A stretch of 64,000 bases of DNA from Streptococcus infantis (GTDB taxonomy: Bacteria; Bacillota; Bacilli; Lactobacillales; Streptococcaceae). The position numbers and the translations under genes were made by a program. The stretch covers positions 434,001-498,000 of the forward strand of contig NZ_JAHZPZ010000001.1 in the NCBI RefSeq assembly GCF_019929665.1, read 5' to 3'. The notes beneath the pieces are model-generated. The model had not been told where the DNA came from and made no database searches. It saw nothing but the letters and a program-made list of their open reading frames with translations. This document shows positions 9,558 through 19,287 of this stretch, in pieces. The first letter of the stretch is position 1, and every line of letters starts with the position of its first letter.

Positions 9558-9638
9558 GTGAGTGTTACTAAGTAATATTAGGCATGATCACAGATGACTC
9601 AGAAATTTATTTTCAGGGTCATTTGTGGTCATTTTTTA
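9558..9638 (+). promoter_or_regulatory. RAT antiterminator and intrinsic terminator before lacT (LacT target)
   Basis: 9558-9588 carries the RAT landmarks TGTTACT and AGGCA at the spacing seen in BglG/LicT-family targets. It overlaps the first strand of a strong terminator: GATCACAGATGAC (from 9586) pairs with GTCATTTGTGGTC (to 9630), followed by TTTTTT at 9632. A bound LacT dimer would stabilise the RAT hairpin and let transcription through into lacTFEG. Confidence 0.85.
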
Positions 9639-9675
9639 TATTCTAGCTCTTAAATGACAGAACAAGGAGGTCGAC

Positions 9676-10512
9676 ATGTATCGGATATTAAATCCAATGA
9701 ATAACAATGTTTCTCTTGTGCGGAATAGCAAGGGAGAGGAGTTGATCGTAGTTGGTAAGGGTATTTCGTTTGGTAAGAAGAAGGGAGATTTGATTTCTGA
9801 GGATCAGGTTGAAAAAGTCTTTCGGATGAAGACTGAAGAATCTCGAGAAAATTTTATGACTCTACTCAAGGATGTTCCGTTAGACTTTATTACCGTTACT
9901 TATGAAATTATCGATAATCTTTCAAAAAAATACCAATATCCTATTCAAGAGTACCTCTACGTAACCTTGACAGACCATATCTATTGTTCTTATCAAGCGA
10001 TTAGCCAAGGACGTTATAAGGATAGTAATTTACCTGATATTTCAAAGGAGTATCCTATTGCTTTTCAAATAGCTCAAGAGTCTTTTGAAATCTATAATAG
10101 TAAACTATCTGGTAATTTACCAAAGGATGAAATAAAAAGAATAGCCTACCACTTTATTAATGCCGAGGGTGAGAATGAGGTAGAAGTTGCAGAAGCTATT
10201 GATAAGAGAAAGGAAATCATAAAGAAGGTTGAGAGTCTTCTCAGGAGCTATAACATTCAAAGAACCCAAGAAAATAATAATTTCTACGATCGTTTTATGA
10301 TTCATCTAAATTATTTCTTGGATTACCTTGATCGAAGTCGGGATGATAATCAATCCTTGCTCGATATGGAGGAGCATATAAAAAATACCTATCCAGAAGC
10401 ATTCGAGATTGGTAGTAAAATTTATGAAGTTATTGCACAGGAAACGGGTGTTGACCTTTATAAGAGTGAACGAGTTTACCTTGTTCTACATATTCAACGT
10501 TTATTGTCATAA
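9676..10512 (+). CDS. lacT: BglG-family transcription antiterminator LacT
   Basis: 278-residue RNA-binding antiterminator. An N-terminal CAT domain (about residues 1-55, beginning MYRILNPMNNNVSLV) binds the RAT hairpin in its own leader. Two PTS regulation domains follow. PRD1 has conserved His in TDHIYCSY and AYHFINAEG, and PRD2 has His in MIHLNYFLDYL and VLHIQRL. PTS-dependent phosphorylation of these His residues should set activity according to lactose and carbon status. ACAAGGAGG precedes the ATG. Confidence 0.94.
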   Translation: MYRILNPMNNNVSLVRNSKGEELIVVGKGISFGKKKGDLISEDQVEKVFRMKTEESRENFMTLLKDVPLDFITVTYEIIDNLSKKYQYPIQEYLYVTLTDHIYCSYQAISQGRYKDSNLPDISKEYPIAFQIAQESFEIYNSKLSGNLPKDEIKRIAYHFINAEGENEVEVAEAIDKRKEIIKKVESLLRSYNIQRTQENNNFYDRFMIHLNYFLDYLDRSRDDNQSLLDMEEHIKNTYPEAFEIGSKIYEVIAQETGVDLYKSERVYLVLHIQRLLS

Positions 10513-10545
10513 TATTACTAAAAATTATATAAGGAGAAATCTATC

Positions 10546-10863
10546 ATGAATAGAGAAGAAGTAACATTGTTAGGTTTTGAGATTGTTGCCTATGCTGGCG
10601 ATGCTCGTTCGAAACTATTGGAAGCCTTGAAGGCTGCTGAAGCTGGTGATTTTGCAAAAGCGGACGCTCTAGTAGAGGAAGCTGGTAGCTGTATTGCTGA
10701 GGCCCACCACGCCCAAACAAGTCTATTGACTAAGGAAGCTACTGGTGAGGATTTAGCCTATAGCGTGACCATGATGCATGGCCAAGATCACCTGATGACA
10801 ACAATCTTGCTAAAAGATTTGATGCATCATTTAATTGAACTTTATAAAAGAGGAGCTAAATAA
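10546..10863 (+). CDS. lacF: lactose PTS enzyme IIA
   Basis: 105-residue all-helical IIA-Lac phosphocarrier, active as a trimer. The motif MMHGQDHLM gives the phosphorylated His78, with metal-binding Asp81 and His82, the same numbering as the lactococcal protein. AAGGAGAAA precedes the ATG. Its stop codon overlaps the lacE start (TAATG), which indicates translational coupling. Confidence 0.96.
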   Translation: MNREEVTLLGFEIVAYAGDARSKLLEALKAAEAGDFAKADALVEEAGSCIAEAHHAQTSLLTKEATGEDLAYSVTMMHGQDHLMTTILLKDLMHHLIELYKRGAK

Positions 10864-12554
10864 TGAATAAGTTAATTGCCTATATCGAGAAAGGAAAACC
10901 TTTCTTTGAAAAACTATCTCGTAATATCTATCTTCGTGCTATTCGAGATGGATTTATCGCAGGAATGCCAGTCATTCTATTCTCAAGTATTTTTATCTTG
11001 ATTGCCTTTGTGCCTAATTCATGGGGATTCCAGTGGTCAGATGATGTAGTGGCACTATTGATGAAACCTTATAGCTATTCAATGGGTATTCTCGCACTTT
11101 TGGTTGCTGGTACAACTGCTAAATCTTTAACAGACTCTGTTAACCGTAGCATGGAAAAAACTAACCAAATCAACTATATGTCAACTCTATTAGCTGCTAT
11201 TGTTGGGTTATTGATGTTGGCAGCTGACCCAATTGAAGGGGGCTTTGCAACAGGTTTCCTCGGAACAAAAGGTTTGCTTTCAGCTTTTCTAGCAGCCTTT
11301 GTGACTGTAGCAATCTATAAGGTTTGTGTGAAGAATAATGTTACTATTCGAATGCCTGATGAAGTTCCACCAAATATCTCACAGGTCTTTAAAGATGTTA
11401 TTCCATTTACGCTTTCTGTCGTTTCCCTATACGGTCTTGACTTACTTGCTCGTCATTTTGTTGGTGCAAGCGTAGCAGAATCAATCGGTAAATTCTTTGC
11501 GCCTCTATTCTCAGCAGCAGACGGTTATGTTGGTATTACGATTATTTTCGGTGCCTTTGCATTCTTCTGGTTTATTGGTATTCACGGCCCATCTATCGTT
11601 GAGCCTGCGATTGCAGCGATCACTTATGCCAATGCTGAAGTCAACTTGAACCTCCTTCAACAAGGTATGCACGCTGATAAGATCCTTACATCTGGTACAC
11701 AAATGTTTATCGTTACTATGGGTGGTACAGGGGCAACTCTTGTGGTTCCATTCATGTTTATGTGGTTATGTAAATCGAAACGAAATCGTGCTATTGGACG
11801 CGCTTCAGTAGTTCCTACATTCTTTGGTGTAAACGAACCAATCTTGTTTGGTGCACCACTTGTTTTGAACCCGATCTTCTTTATCCCATTCATCTTTGCA
11901 CCAATTGCAAACGTATGGATCTTTAAGTTCTTTATTGAAACACTTGGCATGAACTCATTTACTGCCAACCTTCCATGGACTACACCAGGACCTCTTGGTA
12001 TTGTTCTTGGTACAAACTTCCAGTTCTTATCATTCGCTCTTGCAGCATTGTTAATTGTAGTAGATATTGTTATCTACTATCCATTCCTCAAGGTTTATGA
12101 TGAACAAATTCTTGAAGAAGAACGTTCAGGTAAAGCTAATGATGAATTAAAAGATAAAGTAGCTGCAAACTTTAACACTGCAAAAGCAGATGCTATTCTT
12201 GCAAAAGCTGGAGTGGAATCAGCACAAAATACAATTACTGAAGAAACAAACGTCCTTGTTCTTTGTGCGGGTGGAGGAACAAGTGGTCTTCTTGCCAATG
12301 CTTTGAATAAAGCCGCAGAAGAGTATAAAGTTCCAGTTAAAGCTGCAGCAGGTGGCTATGGAGCCCACCGTGAAATGTTGCCAGAATTTGACCTTGTTAT
12401 CTTGGCGCCTCAGGTTGCTTCCAACTTCGAAGATATGAAGGCTGAAACAGATAAACTAGGCATCAAATTGGCTAAGACTGAAGGAGCTCAATACATTAAG
12501 TTGACTCGTGATGGTAAAGGCGCTCTGGCCTTCGTTCAGGATCAATTCGATTAA
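10863..12554 (+). CDS. lacE: lactose PTS enzyme IICB
   Basis: 563-residue lactose transporter. An N-terminal IIC domain (about residues 1-410) has multiple membrane helices and the segments [10 protein letters not shown] and [11 protein letters not shown] linker leads to the C-terminal IIB domain, whose phosphorylated Cys is residue 468 in [10 protein letters not shown]. It imports lactose as lactose-6-phosphate using phosphate from LacF. AGAGGAG inside the end of lacF serves as ribosome site. Confidence 0.97.
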   Translation: MNKLIAYIEKGKPFFEKLSRNIYLRAIRDGFIAGMPVILFSSIFILIAFVPNSWGFQWSDDVVALLMKPYSYSMGILALLVAGTTAKSLTDSVNRSMEKTNQINYMSTLLAAIVGLLMLAADPIEGGFATGFLGTKGLLSAFLAAFVTVAIYKVCVKNNVTIRMPDEVPPNISQVFKDVIPFTLSVVSLYGLDLLARHFVGASVAESIGKFFAPLFSAADGYVGITIIFGAFAFFWFIGIHGPSIVEPAIAAITYANAEVNLNLLQQGMHADKILTSGTQMFIVTMGGTGATLVVPFMFMWLCKSKRNRAIGRASVVPTFFGVNEPILFGAPLVLNPIFFIPFIFAPIANVWIFKFFIETLGMNSFTANLPWTTPGPLGIVLGTNFQFLSFALAALLIVVDIVIYYPFLKVYDEQILEEERSGKANDELKDKVAANFNTAKADAILAKAGVESAQNTITEETNVLVLCAGGGTSGLLANALNKAAEEYKVPVKAAAGGYGAHREMLPEFDLVILAPQVASNFEDMKAETDKLGIKLAKTEGAQYIKLTRDGKGALAFVQDQFD

Positions 12555-14174
<1,620 letters not shown>

Positions 14175-14183
14175 ATTTAACGA

Positions 14184-14216
14184 TAAAAAAAGTCTCACCA
14201 ATGGTGAGACTTTTTA
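14184..14216. terminator. bidirectional terminator between lacG and lacR
   Basis: AGTCTCACC and GGTGAGACT form a perfect stem flanked by A-run and T-run, so it works for lacG (+) and lacR (-). The lacR stop codon lies inside its T-run. Confidence 0.92.
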
Positions 14217-14981
14217 AGGTGTCGATTTAATAATTTTTGTTTGTTTAGACAAAGTTTTTAGGGTTTCTTGGCTAAGTTTTGAATCTGAAATAATCGTATC
14301 AATATCAGTGATATTATAGAAAGTATAAAAATCAAACTTATTAAATTTACTGTGGTCAGCAAGAAGAATCTTTTTATTAGCATTATTTAATGCTAGCTTT
14401 TGGACTTCACCTTCATCCTCGCTAAAAGTAGCGATAGCATGATCTTTTATACCATTGCAACTAACAAAAGCTTTAGAGTATTGAAGACTTTCGATATCTT
14501 GGAGCGTTAAGGTTCCGACAAAGGCACCGGTGATTTCACGATAATTTCCACCAATCAAAATTAAATCAGTCAGTTTTCGTTCATTCAAGATAATGAAAAC
14601 AGGAAGGCTATTTGTTACCACACGAATATTATCTATTGGAAGTTCACGCGCAAAGAACTCAAGAGTAGTACCTGGACCGATAAAAATCGTTTCTCTTTCT
14701 TCGACTAAATGACCAGCAAACTTTGCGATTTCTTGTTTTTCAGCAATCTGAAGACCTTGCTTTTCGACATTCGAGCGTTCATTTGCTAATAGAGAACCAG
14801 AACGAAGTTTTTCAGCACCTCCATGCACTCGAACAAGTAGATCCTTGTCAGCTAACTCTTGCAGATAACGTCGAGCAGTCATATCAGAAATATCTAAACG
14901 ATTCATTATTTCTTTGACTGTGATGGTTCCTCTTGTATTGACAATCTCTAAAATCACATCTAGTTTTTCTTGTTTTAGCAT
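14214..14981 (-). CDS. lacR: DeoR-family lactose repressor LacR
   Basis: 255-residue repressor of the tagatose pathway genes. An N-terminal winged helix (residues 5-60, with TVKEIMNRLDISDMTARRYL) binds DNA. A phosphosugar-sensing DeoR C-terminal domain follows, with GPGTTLEFFAREL and the LADHSKFNKFDFY signature. In relatives the inducer is tagatose-6-phosphate. It is transcribed convergently to lacG. The 18-base repeat upstream of its promoter is identical to one at lacA, which suggests control of lacA and of itself. Gene identity is strong; the operator link is inferred. Confidence 0.92.
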   Translation of the reverse strand: MLKQEKLDVILEIVNTRGTITVKEIMNRLDISDMTARRYLQELADKDLLVRVHGGAEKLRSGSLLANERSNVEKQGLQIAEKQEIAKFAGHLVEERETIFIGPGTTLEFFARELPIDNIRVVTNSLPVFIILNERKLTDLILIGGNYREITGAFVGTLTLQDIESLQYSKAFVSCNGIKDHAIATFSEDEGEVQKLALNNANKKILLADHSKFNKFDFYTFYNITDIDTIISDSKLSQETLKTLSKQTKIIKSTP

Positions 14982-15005
14982 TGAATCACCCCCATATCCA
15001 ATATC

Positions 15006-15034
15006 ATTTTATCACATTTTAAACATCCAAGCAA
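15006..15034 (-). promoter_or_regulatory. lacR promoter
   Basis: On the minus strand TTGCTT (15029-15034) and TAAAAT (15006-15011) have a 17-bp spacer, upstream of the lacR ATG and its GGGGGTG ribosome site. Confidence 0.65.
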
Positions 15035-15047
15035 CTTAAATAAAACA

Positions 15048-15084
15048 AAAATAAACAAAAACAAAAAACATCTGTGTTTATTTT
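15048..15084. promoter_or_regulatory. LacR-type operator repeats upstream of lacR
   Basis: 15048-15065 is identical over 18 bases to 6292-6309 at lacA. TGTTTATTTT at 15075-15084 is the inverted half-site found also at 6369-6378. The second half lies in the loop of the nrdF terminator. Confidence 0.6.
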
Positions 15085-15102
15085 TAACTCAGATGTTTTT
15101 AT
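15066..15102. terminator. terminator of nrdF (bidirectional)
   Basis: AAAACATCTG and CAGATGTTTT pair around a loop of about 15 bases, with A and T runs on both sides. It follows the nrdF stop on the minus strand. Confidence 0.8.
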
Positions 15103-15111
15103 ATTTTTTAA

Positions 15112-16074
15112 TTAGTCTAATCCGTAGTTATAATCATCATCCTGCATAGCTTCAACTTCACCAAGTAGATATCCGTTACCAACTTGAGAGAAGAAGTCGT
15201 GGTTGGATGTACCAGTTGAAATTCCATTCATAACAATTGGGTTTACATCGTCAGCTGAGTCAGGGAAGAGAGGATCTTGTCCTAGATTCATAAGAGCTTT
15301 ATTGGCGTTGTAGCGAAGGAAAGTTTTAACCTCTTCAGTCCAACCAACACCATCATATAAACTCTCTGTATAACCTTCCTCATTTTCATAAAGTGTGTAA
15401 AGAAGGTCGTACATCCAGTCTTTTAATTTTTCTTGCTCTTCTTCTGGTAATTCGTTAAAACCAAGTTGGAATTTATAACCAATATATGTTCCATGTACTG
15501 ACTCGTCCCGAATGATGAGTTTGATGATTTCAGCAACGTTTGCCAACTTGTTATTTCCTAGATAGTAGAGTGGAGTGAAGAAACCAGAGTAGAAGAGGAA
15601 GGTTTCAAGGAATACACTAGCCACTTTCTTTTCAAGTGGTGTTCCGTTAAGGTAAATCTCATTGATGATTTGTGCCTTTTTCTGAAGATATGGGTTTGTA
15701 TCAGTCCATTCAAAGATTTCTTCAATCTCAGTCTTGGTATTCAAGGTTGAGAAAATAGAAGAATAAGATTTAGCGTGGACAGATTCCATAAATTGGATGT
15801 TGTTAAAAACAGCTTCTTCGTGAGGAGTACGAATATCATCGCGAAGAGCATTTACCCCTGTTTCAGACTGCATGGTATCCAAAAGTGTCAAACCGCCAAA
15901 GACTTTTCCTACCAAGTCTTTTTCTTGATTTGATAACTTTCTCCAGTCATCTAAGTCATTAGATAAGGGAATACGTGTATCCAACCAAAATTGTTCAGTT
16001 AGTTTTTCCCAGGTTGATTTATCGATGACATCTTCGATAGCATTCCAGTTAATGGCTTTGTAGTAAGTTTCCAT
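15112..16074 (-). CDS. nrdF: class Ib ribonucleotide reductase small subunit NrdF
   Basis: 320-residue R2F subunit that holds the dimetal site and tyrosyl radical used by NrdE for deoxyribonucleotide synthesis. Metal-ligand helices are visible in LLDTMQSETG, NNIQFMESVHAKSYSS and IIRDESVHGTYIGY. Length is typical. It lies downstream of nrdE after a gap of about 140 bases that holds a perfect hairpin. NrdI, the flavodoxin that activates manganese R2F, is not in this window. Confidence 0.96.
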   Translation of the reverse strand: METYYKAINWNAIEDVIDKSTWEKLTEQFWLDTRIPLSNDLDDWRKLSNQEKDLVGKVFGGLTLLDTMQSETGVNALRDDIRTPHEEAVFNNIQFMESVHAKSYSSIFSTLNTKTEIEEIFEWTDTNPYLQKKAQIINEIYLNGTPLEKKVASVFLETFLFYSGFFTPLYYLGNNKLANVAEIIKLIIRDESVHGTYIGYKFQLGFNELPEEEQEKLKDWMYDLLYTLYENEEGYTESLYDGVGWTEEVKTFLRYNANKALMNLGQDPLFPDSADDVNPIVMNGISTGTSNHDFFSQVGNGYLLGEVEAMQDDDYNYGLD

Positions 16075-16147
16075 TACAAATCTCTTTCTTTTGATTTTAT
16101 TAAAATAGTGATGAATGTTCTATCCTTGTGTGATTGGGTTACCGCAC

Positions 16148-16171
16148 AAAAAGTCGGTACTCCGACTTTTT
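16148..16171. terminator. perfect hairpin between nrdE and nrdF
   Basis: AAAAAGTCGG and CCGACTTTTT form a 10-bp perfect stem with a 4-base loop. On the minus strand the stem ends in five T residues, so it can act as a partial terminator after nrdE. Confidence 0.75.
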
Positions 16172-16211
16172 GATGTTACCTTATCTTTGTAAACAAGATT
16201 TTAGTGAGGTT

Positions 16212-18371
16212 TTAAATCACACAGCTTTCACATTGGTTAGCACCAACTTCACCGCCGTCATCTGTGTAGGTACGAACGTAGTAGATAGACTTAATGCCCT
16301 TGTTAAAGGCGTAGTTACGAAGGATAGATAGGTCACGTGTTGTTTGTTTGTTCTCTTTCTTCCATTCGTAAAGACCTGTTGGGATATCACTACGCATGAA
16401 GAGAGTGAGTGAAAGTCCTTGGTCTACGTGCTCAGTTGCAGCAGCATAGACATCGATAACTCTACGCATATCCATGTCATAGGCAGAAGTGTAGTAAGGA
16501 ATAGTTTCAGTTGATAGTCCTGCAGCAGGATAGTAAATCTTACCAATTTTCTTCTCTTGACGTTCTTCAATACGTTGAGTAATCGGGTGGATAGAAGCAG
16601 ACACGTCATTGATGTAGCTGATAGAACCATTCGGCGCTACAGCAAGACGGTTTTGATGGTAAAGTCCATCTGCTTTAACTTTATCACGAAGTTCAGCCCA
16701 ATCAGCTGCAGACGGGATAAAGATTCCTTCAAAGAGTTCTTTAACACGATCAGATTTTGGAACAAATTGACCAGACGTATACTTATCGAAATAAGTACCA
16801 TTTGCATAGTCTGATTTCTCAAAGTTGTGGAAGGTAATGCCACGTTCACGCGCAATATTGTTTGATTCTACCAAAGTCCAGTAATTCAAAAGCATAAAGT
16901 AGATGCTTGTAAATTCAACAGACTCAGAAGATCCATATTCGATTAATTGCTGAGCAAGATAGCTGTGAAGCCCCATGGCACCAAGTCCAAATGTATGAGC
17001 TTGGCTATTTCCGTGGTCGATAGTTGGAACAGCAACGATGTGAGAGCTATCTGTTACAAAGGTCAAAGCGCGAACCATTGCACGAATAGAACGTCCAAAG
17101 TCAGGTGATGTCATCATATTTACAACGTTTGTTGAACCAAGGTTACATGAAACGTCAGTACCCATTTGAAGGAATTCTTGCGCATCGTTGATAAGACTTG
17201 GTTCTTGAACTTGAAGAATTTCTGAACACAAGTTACTCATGATAATCTTACCATCGACAGGATTTGCACGGTTAGCAGTATCGATATTGACTACATAAGG
17301 ATAGCCAGATTCTTGTTGCAATTTAGAAATTTCTGTTTCCAAATCACGGGCCTTAATTTTTGTCTTACGGATGTTTGGATTTGCTACCAACTCATCGTAT
17401 TTTTCTGTGATATCGATATAGTTGAAAGGTACGCCATACTCTTTTTCTACAGAGTATGGGCTGAAAAGGTACATTTCCTCATTCTTACGTGCTAATTCGT
17501 AGAATTTATCTGGTACCACAACACCAAGTGAAAGAGTCTTGACACGAACTTTTTCATCAGCATTTTCTTTCTTAGTAGAAAGGAAAGCAATAATGTCTGG
17601 GTGGAAGACGTTAAGGTAAACAACCCCAGCCCCTTGACGTTGACCTAGTTGGTTAGAGTAAGAGAAGCTATCTTCGAAAAGCTTCATAACTGGTACGACA
17701 CCAGAAGCAGCCCCTTCATACCCTTTGATAGGTGCTCCAGCTTCACGAAGGTTGCTGAGGGAAATTCCGACACCACCACCGATACGTGAAAGTTGAAGAG
17801 CTGAGTTGATAGAACGTCCAATAGAGTTCATATCATCTGTTACCTGAATCAAGAAACAGGATACCAATTCACCACGACGTGCACGGCCTGCATTCAAGAA
17901 AGAAGGTGTAGCTGGCTGGTAACGCTGGTGGATGATTTCATTGGCAATATCAATTGCGATAGCTTCGTCACCATCAGCAAAGTAAAGAGCGTTAAAGAAG
18001 ACACGGTCTTCCATGCTCTCAAGATAGTACTCTCCGTCATTAGTTTTCAAGGCGTATTGATTGTAAAACTTGTATGCAGCCATGAAAGACTTAAACTGGA
18101 AGTTTTGATCTTTAATAAATTGATAAAGCTCTTCTAAGAATTCTGGACGATATTTTTTGATAAAGGCTGTTTCGATATAGTCTTGTTTAATAAGGTAATC
18201 AATTTTATCAGTGATAGAATCAAAAACCATAGAATTTGGTACAACGTTTTCTTTAAAGAAAGCGTCCAAGGCTTCTTTATCTTTGTGGAGCATGATTTGT
18301 CCATTAACAGGACGGTTGATTTCATTATTTAGACGGAAGTAAGTTACGTCCTCAAGTTGTTTTAATCCCAT
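16212..18371 (-). CDS. nrdE: class Ib ribonucleotide reductase large subunit NrdE
   Basis: 719-residue catalytic R1E subunit that reduces ribonucleoside diphosphates. The active-site region includes LVSCFLIQVTDD, NLCSEILQV and PNGSISYIND. The C-terminal tail CESCVI carries the redox cysteines re-reduced by NrdH. Like other class Ib enzymes it lacks a full N-terminal ATP cone. It lies 69 bases after nrdH and is followed by a hairpin and nrdF. Confidence 0.97.
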   Translation of the reverse strand: MGLKQLEDVTYFRLNNEINRPVNGQIMLHKDKEALDAFFKENVVPNSMVFDSITDKIDYLIKQDYIETAFIKKYRPEFLEELYQFIKDQNFQFKSFMAAYKFYNQYALKTNDGEYYLESMEDRVFFNALYFADGDEAIAIDIANEIIHQRYQPATPSFLNAGRARRGELVSCFLIQVTDDMNSIGRSINSALQLSRIGGGVGISLSNLREAGAPIKGYEGAASGVVPVMKLFEDSFSYSNQLGQRQGAGVVYLNVFHPDIIAFLSTKKENADEKVRVKTLSLGVVVPDKFYELARKNEEMYLFSPYSVEKEYGVPFNYIDITEKYDELVANPNIRKTKIKARDLETEISKLQQESGYPYVVNIDTANRANPVDGKIIMSNLCSEILQVQEPSLINDAQEFLQMGTDVSCNLGSTNVVNMMTSPDFGRSIRAMVRALTFVTDSSHIVAVPTIDHGNSQAHTFGLGAMGLHSYLAQQLIEYGSSESVEFTSIYFMLLNYWTLVESNNIARERGITFHNFEKSDYANGTYFDKYTSGQFVPKSDRVKELFEGIFIPSAADWAELRDKVKADGLYHQNRLAVAPNGSISYINDVSASIHPITQRIEERQEKKIGKIYYPAAGLSTETIPYYTSAYDMDMRRVIDVYAAATEHVDQGLSLTLFMRSDIPTGLYEWKKENKQTTRDLSILRNYAFNKGIKSIYYVRTYTDDGGEVGANQCESCVI

Positions 18372-18440
18372 AAAATTTCCTTTAATTCATTACAAAAGAA
18401 AGGCTTCTAAGATTGACATAGAAGCTTTTAATCCTGATAC

Positions 18441-18659
18441 TTAAGCAAGTTCTTTAAGTTTTGCTGGTTGGAAACCAGAGAAAACTTCAGTTGGTGTTTG
18501 AATGATAGGAGCAGCATTGAAGCCTAGCTCTTTAACTTGTTCAATAAATTCAGGTTGTTCATCAAGATTGATTTCGCGATATGCGATTTTGTTACTATCT
18601 AAGAATCGTTTGGTCATTTTACATTGAACACAATTGTTTTTAGAATAAACGGTTACCAT
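18441..18659 (-). CDS. nrdH: glutaredoxin-like protein NrdH
   Basis: 72-residue thioredoxin-fold electron donor for NrdEF. The redox pair is Cys10-Val-Gln-Cys13 in NNCVQCKM, and the C-terminal FSGFQPAKL matches the NrdH signature. GGAGTTACAG precedes the ATG. First gene of nrdHEF. Confidence 0.95.
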   Translation of the reverse strand: MVTVYSKNNCVQCKMTKRFLDSNKIAYREINLDEQPEFIEQVKELGFNAAPIIQTPTEVFSGFQPAKLKELA

Positions 18660-18695
18660 TCTGTAACTCCTCTTTCAAAATTTAATTACTTCTTA

Positions 18696-18723
18696 AGTAT
18701 ATCAGAAAAAAAATCTTTGTCAA
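18696..18723 (-). promoter_or_regulatory. nrdHEF promoter
   Basis: Minus-strand TTGACA (18718-18723) and TATACT (18696-18701) with a 16-bp spacer. Confidence 0.75.
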
Positions 18724-18730
18724 CGAAGAA

Positions 18731-18788
18731 AAACTAAATATTGTAGATTTTTTTCAGATGAGAGTTATCCAAGCACAATATATAGTGA
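18731..18788. promoter_or_regulatory. pair of NrdR-box-like sites upstream of nrdH
   Basis: GCACAATATATAGTGA (18773-18788) matches the NrdR box ACACWATATMTTGTGT at 13 of 16 positions. A weaker copy, about 12 of 16, is at 18731-18746. Starts are 42 bp apart, four helical turns, on one DNA face, just upstream of the nrdH -35 box. NrdR represses ribonucleotide reductase genes when dATP is plentiful. Confidence 0.65.
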
Positions 18789-18928
18789 TTGTAAAAAATA
18801 AAACCCATAAATAACAGCGTTTTCTAAATGTTAAAATTATAAAAAACTACATGATGTATTTTGATACATAAAATAGAAGATTTTCAGCAAGTTATCTGAA
18901 AGGAAAAAGAAGAAATCCCATAAAATAC

Positions 18929-18957
18929 TTGAAAAAAATCCTAGAAGGTGATATAAT
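18929..18957 (+). promoter_or_regulatory. ptsHI promoter
   Basis: TTGAAA (18929-18934), 17-bp spacer, TATAAT (18952-18957) preceded by TG (extended -10). Confidence 0.8.
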
Positions 18958-19019
18958 ACCAAATTGTAAGGGTTATCAGATATAACTCAAAAAGAAAACA
19001 TTTAAAGGAGAGTCAAATT

Positions 19020-19283
19020 ATGGCTTCTAAAGATTTCCACGTAGTGGCAGAAACAGGTATTCACGCACGTCCAGCAACATTGTTGGTACAAACTGCTAGC
19101 AAATTTGCTTCAGATATTACTCTTGAGTACAAAGGTAAATCAGTTAACCTTAAATCTATCATGGGTGTTATGAGCCTTGGTGTTGGTCAAGGTGCTGACG
19201 TTACAATCACTGCTGAAGGTGCAGACGCTGATGACGCTATCGCTGCTATCTCAGAAACAATGGAAAAAGAAGGATTGGCATAA
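19020..19283 (+). CDS. ptsH: phosphocarrier protein HPr
   Basis: 87-residue HPr. His15 in TGIHARPAT carries phosphate from enzyme I to all IIA proteins, including GatA and LacF here. Ser46 in NLKSIMGVM is the HPr kinase site that makes the CcpA corepressor. AAAGGAGAG precedes the ATG. ptsI starts four bases after its stop. Confidence 0.98.
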   Translation: MASKDFHVVAETGIHARPATLLVQTASKFASDITLEYKGKSVNLKSIMGVMSLGVGQGADVTITAEGADADDAIAAISETMEKEGLA

Positions 19284-19287
19284 GGAT

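Larger units (their letters stand above)
18660..19019. promoter_or_regulatory. divergent nrdH / ptsH intergenic region
   Basis: 360 bases without a gene. It holds the nrdH promoter, two NrdR-box-like sites and the ptsH promoter, each listed separately. It also holds short dyads such as TTTCAG/CTGAAA near 18892 and a repeated GATGTATTTTGATACATAAAAT stretch near 18853. The middle, about 18790-18890, is AT-rich with no reading frame I can support. Confidence 0.6.

Noticed and set aside
19177..19287. ptsI start inside ptsH
   Set aside because: The overlap is an out-of-frame reading of ptsH; the ATG at 19288 gives the normal enzyme I start.
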